DNA of 45,729 bases from Dermatophilaceae bacterium (GTDB lineage: Bacteria > Actinomycetota > Actinomycetes > Actinomycetales > Dermatophilaceae): NCBI GenBank assembly GCA_014377705.1, contig JACMPC010000070.1:1-45729 (forward strand). Direction: 5' to 3'. The notes under the pieces are model-generated. The model was not told the DNA's origin, did not search any database, and saw only the letters and a program-made list of their open reading frames with translations. Below are positions 17,122 to 25,122 of the stretch, piece by piece. The translations under genes and the position numbers were made by a program. Position 1 is the stretch's first letter. Each line of letters opens with the position of its first letter.

Positions 17122-17622
17122 TCAGAGGACGCGCAGCATCCGAGTGTTCCCCAACGTGTTGGGCTTGACGCGCTCAAGGTCGAGAAACTCGGCCACGCCC
17201 TCGTCATACGACCGAAGCAGCTCGGCATAGACGTCGGGCTCAGCGGCCTGGCCCACGATCGGCGAGAAACCGTGCTCGGTGAAGAAACCCATCTCGAAGG
17301 TGAGGCAGAAGATGCGCGTCAGCCCCAGCTCCCGGGCATCCGCGAGCAAGGTCTCCAGGAGTCGCCCACCCAGACCGTGTCGGGTGAAGGCAGGGTGCAC
17401 CGCAAGGGTGCGGACCTCTGCGAGGTCTTCCCACATCACGTGCAGGGCGCCACATGCGATGATCCGGCCTGGCACCTCCGGGTCCTGAACCACCCGAAAC
17501 TGCTGCAGCGCCTCGTAGTACGCCACCGGGTCCTTGGGGGTGAGCGTGTTGCCCGCCAGCGGACGCACGAGCTCACGGATCGAGCGCACATCGCTGCCGC
17601 GCGCCCAGCGAACCTCGTTCAC
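17122..17622 (-). CDS. argA: Amino-acid N-acetyltransferase, single GNAT domain (ArgA-like)
   Basis: A 166-residue GNAT enzyme. The acetyl-CoA-binding segment is VRTLAVHPAFTRHGLGGRLLETLLADAREL (the R/Q-x-x-G-x-G/A loop). FCLTFEMGFFTEHGFSPI is strand 5. The tail FLDLERVKPNTLGNTRMLRVL is typical of actinobacterial short ArgA (Rv2747 type), which acetylates glutamate or glutamine to begin arginine synthesis. It lacks the amino-acid-kinase domain of E. coli ArgA, as expected for this group. ATG 17622. It lies 37 bp downstream of the LCP gene on the same strand and converges with manD. Biosynthetic partners are not nearby. Confidence 0.87.
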   Translation of the reverse strand: MNEVRWARGSDVRSIRELVRPLAGNTLTPKDPVAYYEALQQFRVVQDPEVPGRIIACGALHVMWEDLAEVRTLAVHPAFTRHGLGGRLLETLLADARELGLTRIFCLTFEMGFFTEHGFSPIVGQAAEPDVYAELLRSYDEGVAEFLDLERVKPNTLGNTRMLRVL

Positions 17623-17659
17623 GACAGGTTCGTCATCACAGCGCCGCTCAGTACGACGC

Positions 17660-18868
17660 TCACAACAGGTTGCCGTCCTTGATGTCGGCGAAGAATCGTC
17701 TGGCCTGGCTGTCGAACAGGACGATCGACTGGCCGTCCGACGACGTCCCGATGCTGCCGGCCGCGACCCGGTTGTGCACTCTCCTGGGGCTGGTGATGTA
17801 GGTGGCTGCGGCGAACGTCAGCACCTGTTCGGCAGTCAGGTCGGTCGAGATGTTGGGACTGGCCACCTGAAGGATGCCGGGCAACCGCAACGGGCCCGCC
17901 AGCTTGGTGAATCCGCCGGCGGCCAGGATCAGGAGACCCTGGTTGGCCGAGCGACCGAAGTCGCCCCCGGCGACGGTATGACGCTGGCGTCCGTAGGCCA
18001 GGGCCTCGCGGCCGGTCAGCTTGTTCGGGCCCTTCTTCACGAAGACATCCGCGCCCGCGCCCTTAACGGCGACCGGCACGTTGATCGGCAGGCCACCGAT
18101 CCCGTCGATGGTCTTCTTGAAGGAGTCGAAGCCGGTGATCACGTAGCCCTCGAGCGGGACCCCCGTAGCCGAGACGACTGTCCTCCTGAGCCCATTCGGT
18201 CCGCCGAAGGTCAGCGCCGAGTTGATCTTGCCCCTGCCCCCGGTGGCCAGGTTCACGTAGGAGTCCCTCGCGATGCCCAGGATCCCGCCGCCACCGTGAC
18301 CGTCGACGCCGACGATGTGCAGGCTGTCGGCGCGGGCCTTGTTCATCGACTGACCCTTGCGGGCATCCGACCCGACCAGCAGGATGCGGCGGGCGCCACC
18401 GAGCTGGGCCACCGGCAGCCCGATCGAAGGCCACCAGCCGCCGACGACCTTCCATCGGGGTGCCTTCACGGCGAGGGTGACGTCCTTGCCAGAGGCCACC
18501 ACAGCGATCGGGACACCCTTGAACGTCGAGACAGCGCCCCTGACAGCGAGCGGCCCCGCCGCCTTCACCGGTGTGCGCTGACGAATCGCCCGGACCAGGG
18601 AGGACGACGACGGCACCGCGCCACCGAAGTAGAGCGGCTTGATGACCACGGCCAGATCGGCCGGCACTCCCGTCGCGGTGAACGGCGACGGTTTTGCCAC
18701 TGCTGCCTTGGTGGTCGGCGCCACCGTCGACTTTGTGGACGCCTTGGTGGACTTGGTGGCCCCGGGTGGCGGTGAGGAACACGCGCTCAAGGCCAGGAGG
18801 GCGACGAGCAGGGCTGACAGCCCGAGGCCGGGAGACGGGCGCGACGTGGACCCAGAAAGAACAGACAT
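17660..18868 (-). CDS. LytR-CpsA-Psr (LCP) family protein with lipoprotein signal
   Basis: About 402 residues. ATG 18868 is favoured: GGAGAG lies directly ahead and the signal follows at once, whereas the 18916 start only adds residues. The signal peptide ends LALSACSSPPPG, a lipobox with Cys near residue 30. A Ser/Thr/Lys-rich linker follows. The LCP core (roughly 155-330) shows ILLVGSDARKG, RADSLHIVGVD, GILGIARDSYVNLA, GKINSALTFGGPNGL, GFDSFKKTIDGIGGLPINV and LTGREALAYGRQRH then GDFGRSANQ. The acidic and Arg positions match pyrophosphoryl-polyprenyl phosphate binding. LCP enzymes attach glycopolymers to peptidoglycan. Most are anchored by a transmembrane helix, so a lipid anchor is unusual. 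Confidence 0.87.
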   Translation of the reverse strand: MSVLSGSTSRPSPGLGLSALLVALLALSACSSPPPGATKSTKASTKSTVAPTTKAAVAKPSPFTATGVPADLAVVIKPLYFGGAVPSSSSLVRAIRQRTPVKAAGPLAVRGAVSTFKGVPIAVVASGKDVTLAVKAPRWKVVGGWWPSIGLPVAQLGGARRILLVGSDARKGQSMNKARADSLHIVGVDGHGGGGILGIARDSYVNLATGGRGKINSALTFGGPNGLRRTVVSATGVPLEGYVITGFDSFKKTIDGIGGLPINVPVAVKGAGADVFVKKGPNKLTGREALAYGRQRHTVAGGDFGRSANQGLLILAAGGFTKLAGPLRLPGILQVASPNISTDLTAEQVLTFAAATYITSPRRVHNRVAAGSIGTSSDGQSIVLFDSQARRFFADIKDGNLL

Positions 18869-18902
18869 CTCTCCACCGTACGTCGTGCCCGCTTCCCGGC
18901 CC

Positions 18903-18924
18903 CACGCCCGTCTCACCCGGCGTG
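18903..18924. terminator. Weak hairpin between clpC and the LCP gene
   Basis: CACGCC (18903-18908) and GGCGTG (18919-18924) form a 6-bp stem with a 10-nt loop in the 72-bp gap after the clpC stop. No T-run follows. It could reduce read-through from clpC into the LCP gene, but the support is only structural. Confidence 0.3.
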
Positions 18925-18940
18925 ACCCCCAGCAGCTAGG

Positions 18941-21541
18941 TTACTTCTCTTCGAGAGCACCCGGGGTCGTCACCGTGTCCTGGATGTCCTGGATGTCCTG
19001 GATGTCCTGGACATCGCCATCCTGGATGTCGCCAACCTTAATGTCGCTGTCCTTGACATCGCTCAGGGCCGAAGGGTCCAGCACAGAGTGCACCTCGCCC
19101 TTGAAGGTAAACTTCTCGTCCTTCTCGGCGCCGTCGGTGCCAACCAGAACGATCTGGCCGGCCTTGATCTCTCCGTAGAGAATCTTCTCGGAAAGGACGT
19201 CCTCGATGTCGCGCTGGATCGTGCGCCGCAGGGGACGCGCACCGAGCACCCGGTCGTACCCCTTCTTAGCCAGCAGGGCCTTGGCCGCGGACGTGAGCTC
19301 GATGCCCATTGCCTTGTCCTTCATCCGGATGTCGAGCTTGGCGATCATCAGGTCGACGATCTGGACGATCTCTGGCTCGGTCAGCTGCGGGAAGACGATG
19401 ATGTCGTCGACCCGGTTGAGGAACTCCGGACGGAAGTGCTGCTTGAGCTCGTCGGTGACCTTGTTCTTCATCCGCTCGTAGCCGGTCCTGGTGTCGCCGC
19501 CGGCCGCGAACCCGAGCGACTGACCCTTGGAGATGTCCCGGGTGCCGAGGTTCGTGGTCATGATGATCACGGTGTTCTTGAAGTCGACGCTCCTGCCATG
19601 GGCATCGGTCAGGCGGCCGTCCTCAAGAATCTGCAACAGCGAGTTGAAGATGTCCGCGTGCGCCTTCTCGACCTCGTCGAAGAGCACCACGGAGAAGGGC
19701 TTGCGACGGACCTTCTCGGTCAGCTGGCCGCCCTCTTCGTAGCCGACATAGCCGGGGGGGGAACCGAACAGCCTGGAGACCGTGTGCTTCTCGCTGTACT
19801 CGGACATGTCGAGCTGGATCAGCGAGTCCTCGTCGCCGAACAGGAACTCCGCCAGAGTCTTGGCCAGCTCGGTCTTGCCGACGCCGGTGGGACCAGCGAA
19901 GATGAACGACCCGCCGGGACGGCGCGGGTCCTTCAGGCCGGCGCGCGTGCGCCGGATCGCCTGGGCGATCGCCTTGATGGCCTCGTCCATGCCGACCACC
20001 CGCTTGTGCAGCTCGACCTCCATGTGAAGCAGGCGCGAGGACTCCTCCTCGGTCAGCTTGAACACGGGGATTCCGGTCGAAGCGGCCAGGACCTCGGCGA
20101 TGAGCTCCTCGTCGACCTCGGCCACGACGTCCATGTCGCCGGACTTCCACTGCTTCTCGCGCTCGGCCTTCTGGTTCAGCAGGGTCTTCTCGTCATCGCG
20201 CAGGGACGCGGCCTTCTCGAAGTCCTGGGCGTCGATCGAAGACTCCTTCTCGCGGCGGACGTGCGCGATCCGCTCGTCGAACTCGCGCAGGTCCGGCGGT
20301 GCCGTCATCCGGCGGATCCGCAGCCGCGCACCTGCCTCGTCGATCAGGTCGATCGCCTTGTCCGGCAGGAACCGGTCGTTGATGTAGCGGTCGGCCAGGT
20401 TTGCTGCCGAGACCAGCGCGGCATCGGTGATGGACACCCGGTGGTGCGCCTCGTATCGGTCTCGCAGACCCTTGAGGATCTCGATGGTGTGCGCCAGGGT
20501 CGGCTCGGCAACTTGGATCGGCTGGAAGCGCCGCTCCAGGGCGGGGTCCTTCTCGATGTGCTTGCGGAACTCGTCCAGGGTGGTCGCCCCGATCGTTTGG
20601 AGCTCGCCACGGGCCAGCATCGGCTTGAGGATGGACGCCGCGTCGATCGCGCCCTCGGCCGCCCCGGCGCCGACCAGGGTGTGAATCTCGTCGATGAACA
20701 AGATGATGTCGCCGCGAGTCCGGATCTCCTTGAGGACCTTCTTCAGGCGCTCCTCGAAGTCACCGCGGTAGCGCGAACCGGCGACAAGGGCACCCAGATC
20801 GAGCGTGTAGATCTGCTTGTCCTTGAGCGTCTCGGGGACCTCACCCCGCACGATGTCCTGGGCCAGGCCCTCGACGACAGCTGTCTTGCCGACGCCTGGC
20901 TCACCTATCAGGATGGGGTTGTTCTTGGTTCTTCGGGACAGCACCTGCATGACCCGCTCTATCTCTTTGCCGCGACCGATGACCGGGTCGAGCTTGCCCT
21001 CCCGGGCGGCCTCTGTGAGGTTGCGGCCGAACTGGTCCAGGACCAGCGAACCGGCAGGAGTGCCCTCGGCCGGACCGACCCCGGCGCCTTGGTGCTCCTT
21101 GCCCTGGTACCCGCTCAGAAGCTGGATGACCTGCTGGCGGACCCGGTTGAGGTCGGCGCCGAGCTTGACCAGCACCTGGGCGGCAACGCCCTCGCCCTCA
21201 CGGATCAGGCCCAGCAGGATGTGCTCGGTGCCGATGTAGTTGTGGCCGAGCTGCAGCGCCTCGCGCAGGCTCAGCTCGAGGACCTTCTTGGCGCGCGGGG
21301 TGAAGGGGATGTGACCGGAGGGAGCCTGCTGGCCCTGGCCGATGATCTCCTGAACCTGCTCGCGGACAGCGTCCAGCGAGATCCCGAGGTTCTCCAGCGA
21401 CTTGGCAGCGACACCTTCGCCCTCGTGGATCAGACCCAGCAGAATGTGCTCAGTCCCGATGTAGTTGTGGTTGAGCATGCGTGCCTCTTCTTGGGCAAGC
21501 ACAACCACCCGGCGGGCTCGGTCGGTAAACCGTTCAAACAT
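18941..21541 (-). CDS. clpC: ATP-dependent Clp protease ATPase subunit ClpC
   Basis: An 866-residue Hsp100 unfoldase that feeds substrates to ClpP. Two N-terminal Clp repeats ([20 protein letters not shown] and [21 protein letters not shown]) bind adaptors. AAA+ domain 1 has [13 protein letters not shown] and [13 protein letters not shown]. The UVR-containing middle domain ([29 protein letters not shown]) marks ClpC rather than ClpA or ClpB. AAA+ domain 2 has [16 protein letters not shown] and [16 protein letters not shown] is the ClpP-contact loop region. ATG 21541 has AAGGAG upstream. The C-terminus beyond FKGEVHSV is an acidic tail with a repeated DIQ tripeptide from a 9-bp repeat, absent from most ClpC proteins. 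Confidence 0.97.
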   Translation of the reverse strand: MFERFTDRARRVVVLAQEEARMLNHNYIGTEHILLGLIHEGEGVAAKSLENLGISLDAVREQVQEIIGQGQQAPSGHIPFTPRAKKVLELSLREALQLGHNYIGTEHILLGLIREGEGVAAQVLVKLGADLNRVRQQVIQLLSGYQGKEHQGAGVGPAEGTPAGSLVLDQFGRNLTEAAREGKLDPVIGRGKEIERVMQVLSRRTKNNPILIGEPGVGKTAVVEGLAQDIVRGEVPETLKDKQIYTLDLGALVAGSRYRGDFEERLKKVLKEIRTRGDIILFIDEIHTLVGAGAAEGAIDAASILKPMLARGELQTIGATTLDEFRKHIEKDPALERRFQPIQVAEPTLAHTIEILKGLRDRYEAHHRVSITDAALVSAANLADRYINDRFLPDKAIDLIDEAGARLRIRRMTAPPDLREFDERIAHVRREKESSIDAQDFEKAASLRDDEKTLLNQKAEREKQWKSGDMDVVAEVDEELIAEVLAASTGIPVFKLTEEESSRLLHMEVELHKRVVGMDEAIKAIAQAIRRTRAGLKDPRRPGGSFIFAGPTGVGKTELAKTLAEFLFGDEDSLIQLDMSEYSEKHTVSRLFGSPPGYVGYEEGGQLTEKVRRKPFSVVLFDEVEKAHADIFNSLLQILEDGRLTDAHGRSVDFKNTVIIMTTNLGTRDISKGQSLGFAAGGDTRTGYERMKNKVTDELKQHFRPEFLNRVDDIIVFPQLTEPEIVQIVDLMIAKLDIRMKDKAMGIELTSAAKALLAKKGYDRVLGARPLRRTIQRDIEDVLSEKILYGEIKAGQIVLVGTDGAEKDEKFTFKGEVHSVLDPSALSDVKDSDIKVGDIQDGDVQDIQDIQDIQDTVTTPGALEEK
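18978..19013. repeat. Four 9-bp tandem units at the clpC 3' end
   Basis: TCCTGGATG repeats at 18978, 18987 and 18996, with a variant at 19005. On the coding strand these give consecutive DIQ tripeptides in the acidic ClpC tail. More degenerate copies ([10 protein letters not shown]) continue toward 19045. Confidence 0.92.
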
Positions 21542-21559
21542 CGCTCATCGCTCCTTGCT

Positions 21560-21575
21560 ATCGAGATACCTCGAT
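21560..21575. promoter_or_regulatory. Inverted repeat in the clpC leader
   Basis: ATCGAG (21560-21565) and CTCGAT (21570-21575) are separated by 4 bp and flanked by direct GCTAT repeats. The site lies 19 bp ahead of the clpC ATG, just upstream of its AAGGAG. It could be an operator or a leader hairpin. It does not match the HspR (HAIR) pattern. Nothing else is obvious in the 290-bp spacer to the osmC gene. Confidence 0.35.
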
Positions 21576-21831
21576 GCTATCTGTGCGCGCCCCTGAAGAC
21601 ATGCGTAAGGCGTGGACCTGTGCGTGATCGGATCAACGATGTCGTATGCCGGTCTGTTCCGCCTGCTTAACCGCCCGGGTTCATGTTCGCCCACGGCGTA
21701 TCCCGACGGCAGGTGGCGGCGGCAGGTCAGCGGTGGCATAGTCAACAGCCGTCGGCACCATCCGACCTGACCTGCGTAGGTTTGCACCAGCACGCCTGCC
21801 TGTATCCGTTCTAGTCACCGAGGAGACCAAC

Positions 21832-22266
21832 ATGGCCACAACACGGACCGCCCGAGCGCACTGGGAAGGTTCTCTGATGGAGGGCGCCGGCCAGGTCTCC
21901 CTCCTGTCCTCAGGGGTCGGGACGTTTGAGGTGAGCTGGGCTTCCCGCGCGAACGAGGGGGCGAACGGCAAGACCAGCCCCGAAGAGCTGCTCGGCGCCG
22001 CGCACGCCACCTGCTTCTCGATGGCGCTCTCCAACGAGCTGGCCAAGTCGGGCACGCCGCCGACCCAGCTCGACACCTCAGCAGACGTGACCTTCCAGCC
22101 GGGCACGGGCATCACCGGGATCGTCCTGAGGGTCAGTGGCACGGTTCCGGGGATCACCGCCGAGGAGTTCGCCGAGGCCGCCGAGGGCGCCAAGGCCGGC
22201 TGCCCCGTGAGCCAGGCACTGGCGGCCACCCCCATCACCCTCGAGGTCGGCGCCTTTACCGCCTGA
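21832..22266 (+). CDS. osmC: OsmC family peroxiredoxin
   Basis: A 144-residue hydroperoxide-reducing protein. The two redox cysteines are in LLGAAHATCFSMALSNELA (near residue 62) and AKAGCPVSQALA (near 124). TSPEELLGAAHA is the OsmC helix signature. It starts at ATG 21832 after GAGGAGACC. It acts as a homodimer in the cytosol against organic peroxides, probably recycled by dihydrolipoyl partners in actinobacteria. The spacer to clpC upstream is 290 bp and divergent. It converges with the glycosylase gene 49 bp downstream. The paralogous Ohr type has a different Cys context, so OsmC proper is the better call. Confidence 0.93.
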   Translation: MATTRTARAHWEGSLMEGAGQVSLLSSGVGTFEVSWASRANEGANGKTSPEELLGAAHATCFSMALSNELAKSGTPPTQLDTSADVTFQPGTGITGIVLRVSGTVPGITAEEFAEAAEGAKAGCPVSQALAATPITLEVGAFTA

Positions 22267-22315
22267 CGATCACCTTCGAGCTCGGCAGCTTCTCATTTTC
22301 TGAGGCGGTTGCTGG

Positions 22316-23260
22316 TCAGCGGCGGCGCTGGCAACGGCCGCACCAGAAGAGGTTGCGGCCGGCGACCAGCCTCGTGCGTACCCTGGCGCCGCACACCCGG
22401 CAGGGCTCCCCGGTCCGCTTGTAGAGGTAGAAGCGTCGTTCGAAGCGGTCACCGAGGCGCGCCCCGGTGCCCGCTTCGGTATGCGCGGCCGCAGAACCGT
22501 CCGTGACCTCGGCCAGAGCCTGCATGGCGTCGGCGACCTGGTCGTCCATCGTGAGGATCTGGCCGAACGCGACCCCGAGCGGCATCAGGGTGACCAGGTC
22601 GTCCCAGATCGCCTGCCAGGTGACGGGCCGGATCTCCCGGCCCGGGCGGAACGGGTCGACCCGGTGGCGGAACAGCACCTCGCACCGATAGACGTTGCCG
22701 ACCCCGGCCAGCACGCCCTGGTCCATCAGCAGCTCGCCGATCGGCCGGGCGCTGCCCGAGATCCGGTGCAGCGCCAGACCCGGATCAGCGTCGGGCCGCA
22801 GCGGATCGGGGCCGAGCCGCGCCCTAATCTGGTCGACCTTGTCAGGGGTGAGTACGGCACACACGGTCGGACCCCGCAGGTCCCCCACCCAGGCATCGTT
22901 CAGCAGCCGGAGCCGGACCTGCCCCTCCACCGGGATCTGGCTGCCCAGCAGGACCTGGGTCCGCGGCGGGACCTGACTCTCCGGCATACCTGCCGGTCGT
23001 GCGTCCGGCTGCAGGCCCAGGTGGTGACGCCTTACTGAGAACCTGCCGATCAGGCCCAGGTGGACGTTCAGCCAGCGCTCCCCCTCGAACTCGACGAACA
23101 GGTGCTTGCCCCACGCCGACGCCTCGGTCAGGGTGAGCCCGTCCAGCAGCGCGGCGCCGTCGTCGAACCTGCCCTGAGGGCTGGAGACGGCAACCGGCGA
23201 CCCGGCAAAGGCCCGGTTGAGCCGGCCGGCCAGGGCGTGCGTCGTATGACCTTCGGGCAT
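22316..23260 (-). CDS. nei: Fpg/Nei family DNA glycosylase (Nei-like)
   Basis: A 314-residue bifunctional glycosylase/AP lyase for oxidised bases. The catalytic N-terminus MPEGHTTHALAGRLNRAF uses Pro2 as the nucleophile and Glu3. SSPQGRFDDGAALLDG then WGKHLFVEFEGERWLNVHLGLIGRF carry the conserved Lys and the void-filling region. GVGNVYRCEVLFRHRVDPF is the H2TH helix pair. The zinc finger is CRVCGARVRTR then FWCGRCQ. MPEGHT plus HLGLIGRF resembles actinobacterial Nei1 (Rv2464c type) more than Fpg. It starts 5 bp after the ku stop on the same strand, so co-expression with NHEJ is likely. Confidence 0.92.
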   Translation of the reverse strand: MPEGHTTHALAGRLNRAFAGSPVAVSSPQGRFDDGAALLDGLTLTEASAWGKHLFVEFEGERWLNVHLGLIGRFSVRRHHLGLQPDARPAGMPESQVPPRTQVLLGSQIPVEGQVRLRLLNDAWVGDLRGPTVCAVLTPDKVDQIRARLGPDPLRPDADPGLALHRISGSARPIGELLMDQGVLAGVGNVYRCEVLFRHRVDPFRPGREIRPVTWQAIWDDLVTLMPLGVAFGQILTMDDQVADAMQALAEVTDGSAAAHTEAGTGARLGDRFERRFYLYKRTGEPCRVCGARVRTRLVAGRNLFWCGRCQRRR

Positions 23261-23265
23261 CCGCC

Positions 23266-24057
23266 TCAGCTGGCCTCGCCGCGCGCGGCCTTGGCCCGCT
23301 CGACGCTGCGCTGCAACGCGGCCAGCAGGTCGACCACCTCACCGCCTGTCTCCTTGGCCGCCGGCACCTCCTGCACCTCGCCACCATCGAGCTTTGCCTT
23401 GACCACAGCCTCGACCGCAGACTGGTAGTCGTCCACGTAATCGTCCGGCACATAGTCCCCGGCCAGCGACTCGACCAGCAGATTGGCCATCTTGAGCTCG
23501 GCCGGCTTGGCGTCCGTCTCCCCGTCGAGCCTGGCAAAGTCGGGCGAGCGGACCTCGTCCGGCCACAGCATGGTCTGCATGACGATGACGTCGTCCCGTA
23601 CCCGCAGCACGGCCATGGTCATCCGGGCCCGCAGCGAGACGGTCACGATGGCCATCCGGTCGGCGGCCTTGAGCGCATCCCGCAACAGGGCGTAGGGCTT
23701 GCCGGCCGTCTTGTCCGGCTCGAGATAGTAGGTCTTGTCAAGCAGCATCGGATCGATCTGGTCGGCCGGCACGAACTTGTCCACGGCGATCTCGCGGCTG
23801 CTGCGGGTCGGTAGATCCGCCAGGTCCTCGTCGGTCAGCACGACCATCTGTCCGTCCTCGGTCTCGTATCCCTTGGCGATGTCGTCATAGGACACCTGCT
23901 CGCCGTCGATGCTGCAGACGCGCTGGTACCGGATCCGGCCACCGTCCTCGCGGTGCACCTGCCGGAACTGCACGTCGTGGTTCTCGGTGGCCGAGTAGAG
24001 CCGCACCGGAACGTTGACGAGGCCGAAGGACACGGCACCCTTCCAGATGGCACGCAC
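23266..24057 (-). CDS. ku: Non-homologous end joining protein Ku
   Basis: A 263-residue bacterial Ku core that forms a homodimeric ring on DNA ends. It starts VRAIWKGAVSFGLVNVPVRLYSATE from GTG 24057, the universal Ku N-terminus. A longer frame to 24237 would translate the repeat-containing spacer and has no family match. Other conserved parts are VHREDGGRIRYQRVCSIDGEQV, FVPADQIDPMLLDKTYYLEPDK, ARMTMAVLRVRDDVIVMQTMLWPDEVR and ELKMANLLVESL. The C-terminal tail (VVDLLAALQRSVERAKAARGE) is the region that recruits LigD. It is divergent from the ligase gene with a 120-bp spacer, and the Nei gene follows in the same unit. Confidence 0.95.
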   Translation of the reverse strand: MRAIWKGAVSFGLVNVPVRLYSATENHDVQFRQVHREDGGRIRYQRVCSIDGEQVSYDDIAKGYETEDGQMVVLTDEDLADLPTRSSREIAVDKFVPADQIDPMLLDKTYYLEPDKTAGKPYALLRDALKAADRMAIVTVSLRARMTMAVLRVRDDVIVMQTMLWPDEVRSPDFARLDGETDAKPAELKMANLLVESLAGDYVPDDYVDDYQSAVEAVVKAKLDGGEVQEVPAAKETGGEVVDLLAALQRSVERAKAARGEAS

Positions 24058-24100
24058 GGTCTGATCACCCTCCCCAGATCCTCGGAATGTGCTAGCGGAG

Positions 24101-24130
24101 ATGTCACTGCGGGAAATGTCACTGCGGGAT
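24101..24130. repeat. 15-bp tandem duplication in the ku leader
   Basis: ATGTCACTGCGGGAA (24101-24115) is followed by ATGTCACTGCGGGAT (24116-24130). It lies in the ku/ligase divergent spacer, 44 bp upstream of the ku GTG. Confidence 0.9.
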
Positions 24131-24148
24131 GCGTGATGGTCTCGCGGA

Positions 24149-24169
24149 CCTGACGTTCCCTCCGTCAGG
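24149..24169. promoter_or_regulatory. 7-bp inverted repeat just upstream of the ligase gene
   Basis: CCTGACG (24149-24155) and CGTCAGG (24163-24169) with a 7-nt centre end 8 bp before the ligase ATG. It may be an operator shared by the divergent ku and ligase genes, or a leader hairpin near the ribosome site. Confidence 0.4.
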
Positions 24170-24177
24170 ATGGACCC

Positions 24178-25116
24178 ATGCGCCCCATGCTGGCTAGTGC
24201 GGGAACCGTCATCCCGGCCGGCCCGGAATGGGCCCACGAGATCAAGTGGGACGGCATGCGGGTGCTGGCCGACGTCGCCGGTGGCCGGCTGAGGCTGTCA
24301 TCGCGCAACGAGAACGACGTGAGCAGCAGCTTTCCCGAGCTGAGCACCCTGGCCGGCCCGGGGCTGCCCGACGACATGCTGCTCGATGGTGAGGTGGTGG
24401 CCCTCGAGGCAGGCGTTCCGTCGTTCGCTGTACTGGCCGAGCGCATGCACGTCAGCAACGCGACCAGGGCGGGTCGCCTTGCGGCCTGCCTGCCGGTGAC
24501 CTTCATGGTGTTCGATCTGCTGCGCCTGGGCGGCGTCGACCTTACCGGCAACCCTCTTGCCGCCCGACGCGCAGCCCTGGAGGACATCTCCCTGGCCGGC
24601 CCCAACGTGCAGGTGCCACCTACCTATGAGGACGGGGCCGCATTGCAGGCCGCAACGCTGGAACAGGGGCTGGAAGGCGTCGTCAGCAAACGGCTCTCGT
24701 CCAGATACCGCCCGGGTCGGCGCAGCCCCGACTGGCTGAAGCTGCCCCATCGCGCTTCGAGGTCGGTGGTGATCGGCGGATGGCGGCTGGAGACCGGCAG
24801 TGACCACCGGCCTGGCGCGGTGCTGGTCGGCCGCCCGACCCCCGATGGCCTGGCCTATCTGGGGCGCGTCGGAAGCGGCCTGGCAGGCCAGGAGCAGCAG
24901 CGCGTTCTGTCTGCGCTGGAGGACCTGGGGGTCGACACCTCCCCCTTCGCCGACGAGGTCCCGAAGCTCGATGCGCAGGGGACGAGGTGGGTCCGGGCGG
25001 AGGTCGTCGTGGACGTGCAGTCCCTTGGCCTGTCCGCGCAAGGCCGCCTGCGGCAGCCGGCATACCGTGGTCTACGACCTGATCTGTCACCCGACGACGC
25101 ACGCGATCAGGGGTGA
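24178..25116 (+). CDS. ATP-dependent DNA ligase, LigD ligase-domain type
   Basis: A 312-residue ligase corresponding to the ligase domain of LigD. Motif I is EIKWDGMR with the adenylated Lys23. Motif III is VTFMVFDLLRL, motif IV GLEGVVSKR, and motif V DWLKLPHR. An OB-fold domain follows (SVVIGGWRLETG through RWVRAEVVVDVQSLG, with the usual LRQPAYRGLRPD). It seals ends held by Ku. ATG 24178 is the only start consistent with the short N-terminal strand. The polymerase gene follows 6 bp later on the same strand. No phosphoesterase domain is attached. Confidence 0.92.
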   Translation: MRPMLASAGTVIPAGPEWAHEIKWDGMRVLADVAGGRLRLSSRNENDVSSSFPELSTLAGPGLPDDMLLDGEVVALEAGVPSFAVLAERMHVSNATRAGRLAACLPVTFMVFDLLRLGGVDLTGNPLAARRAALEDISLAGPNVQVPPTYEDGAALQAATLEQGLEGVVSKRLSSRYRPGRRSPDWLKLPHRASRSVVIGGWRLETGSDHRPGAVLVGRPTPDGLAYLGRVGSGLAGQEQQRVLSALEDLGVDTSPFADEVPKLDAQGTRWVRAEVVVDVQSLGLSAQGRLRQPAYRGLRPDLSPDDARDQG

Positions 25117-25122
25117 GGGCGC

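Noticed and set aside
19088-21670. An 860-residue open frame on the plus strand over clpC.
   Set aside because: It is the complement of clpC codons in high-GC DNA. The translation is Leu/Asp/Gln-rich with no family motif, while the minus strand is unmistakably ClpC.
24058-24237. A longer Ku start with 60 extra residues.
   Set aside because: That region is the divergent spacer with a 15-bp duplication and the start of the ligase gene. Family Ku begins at VRAIWKG.
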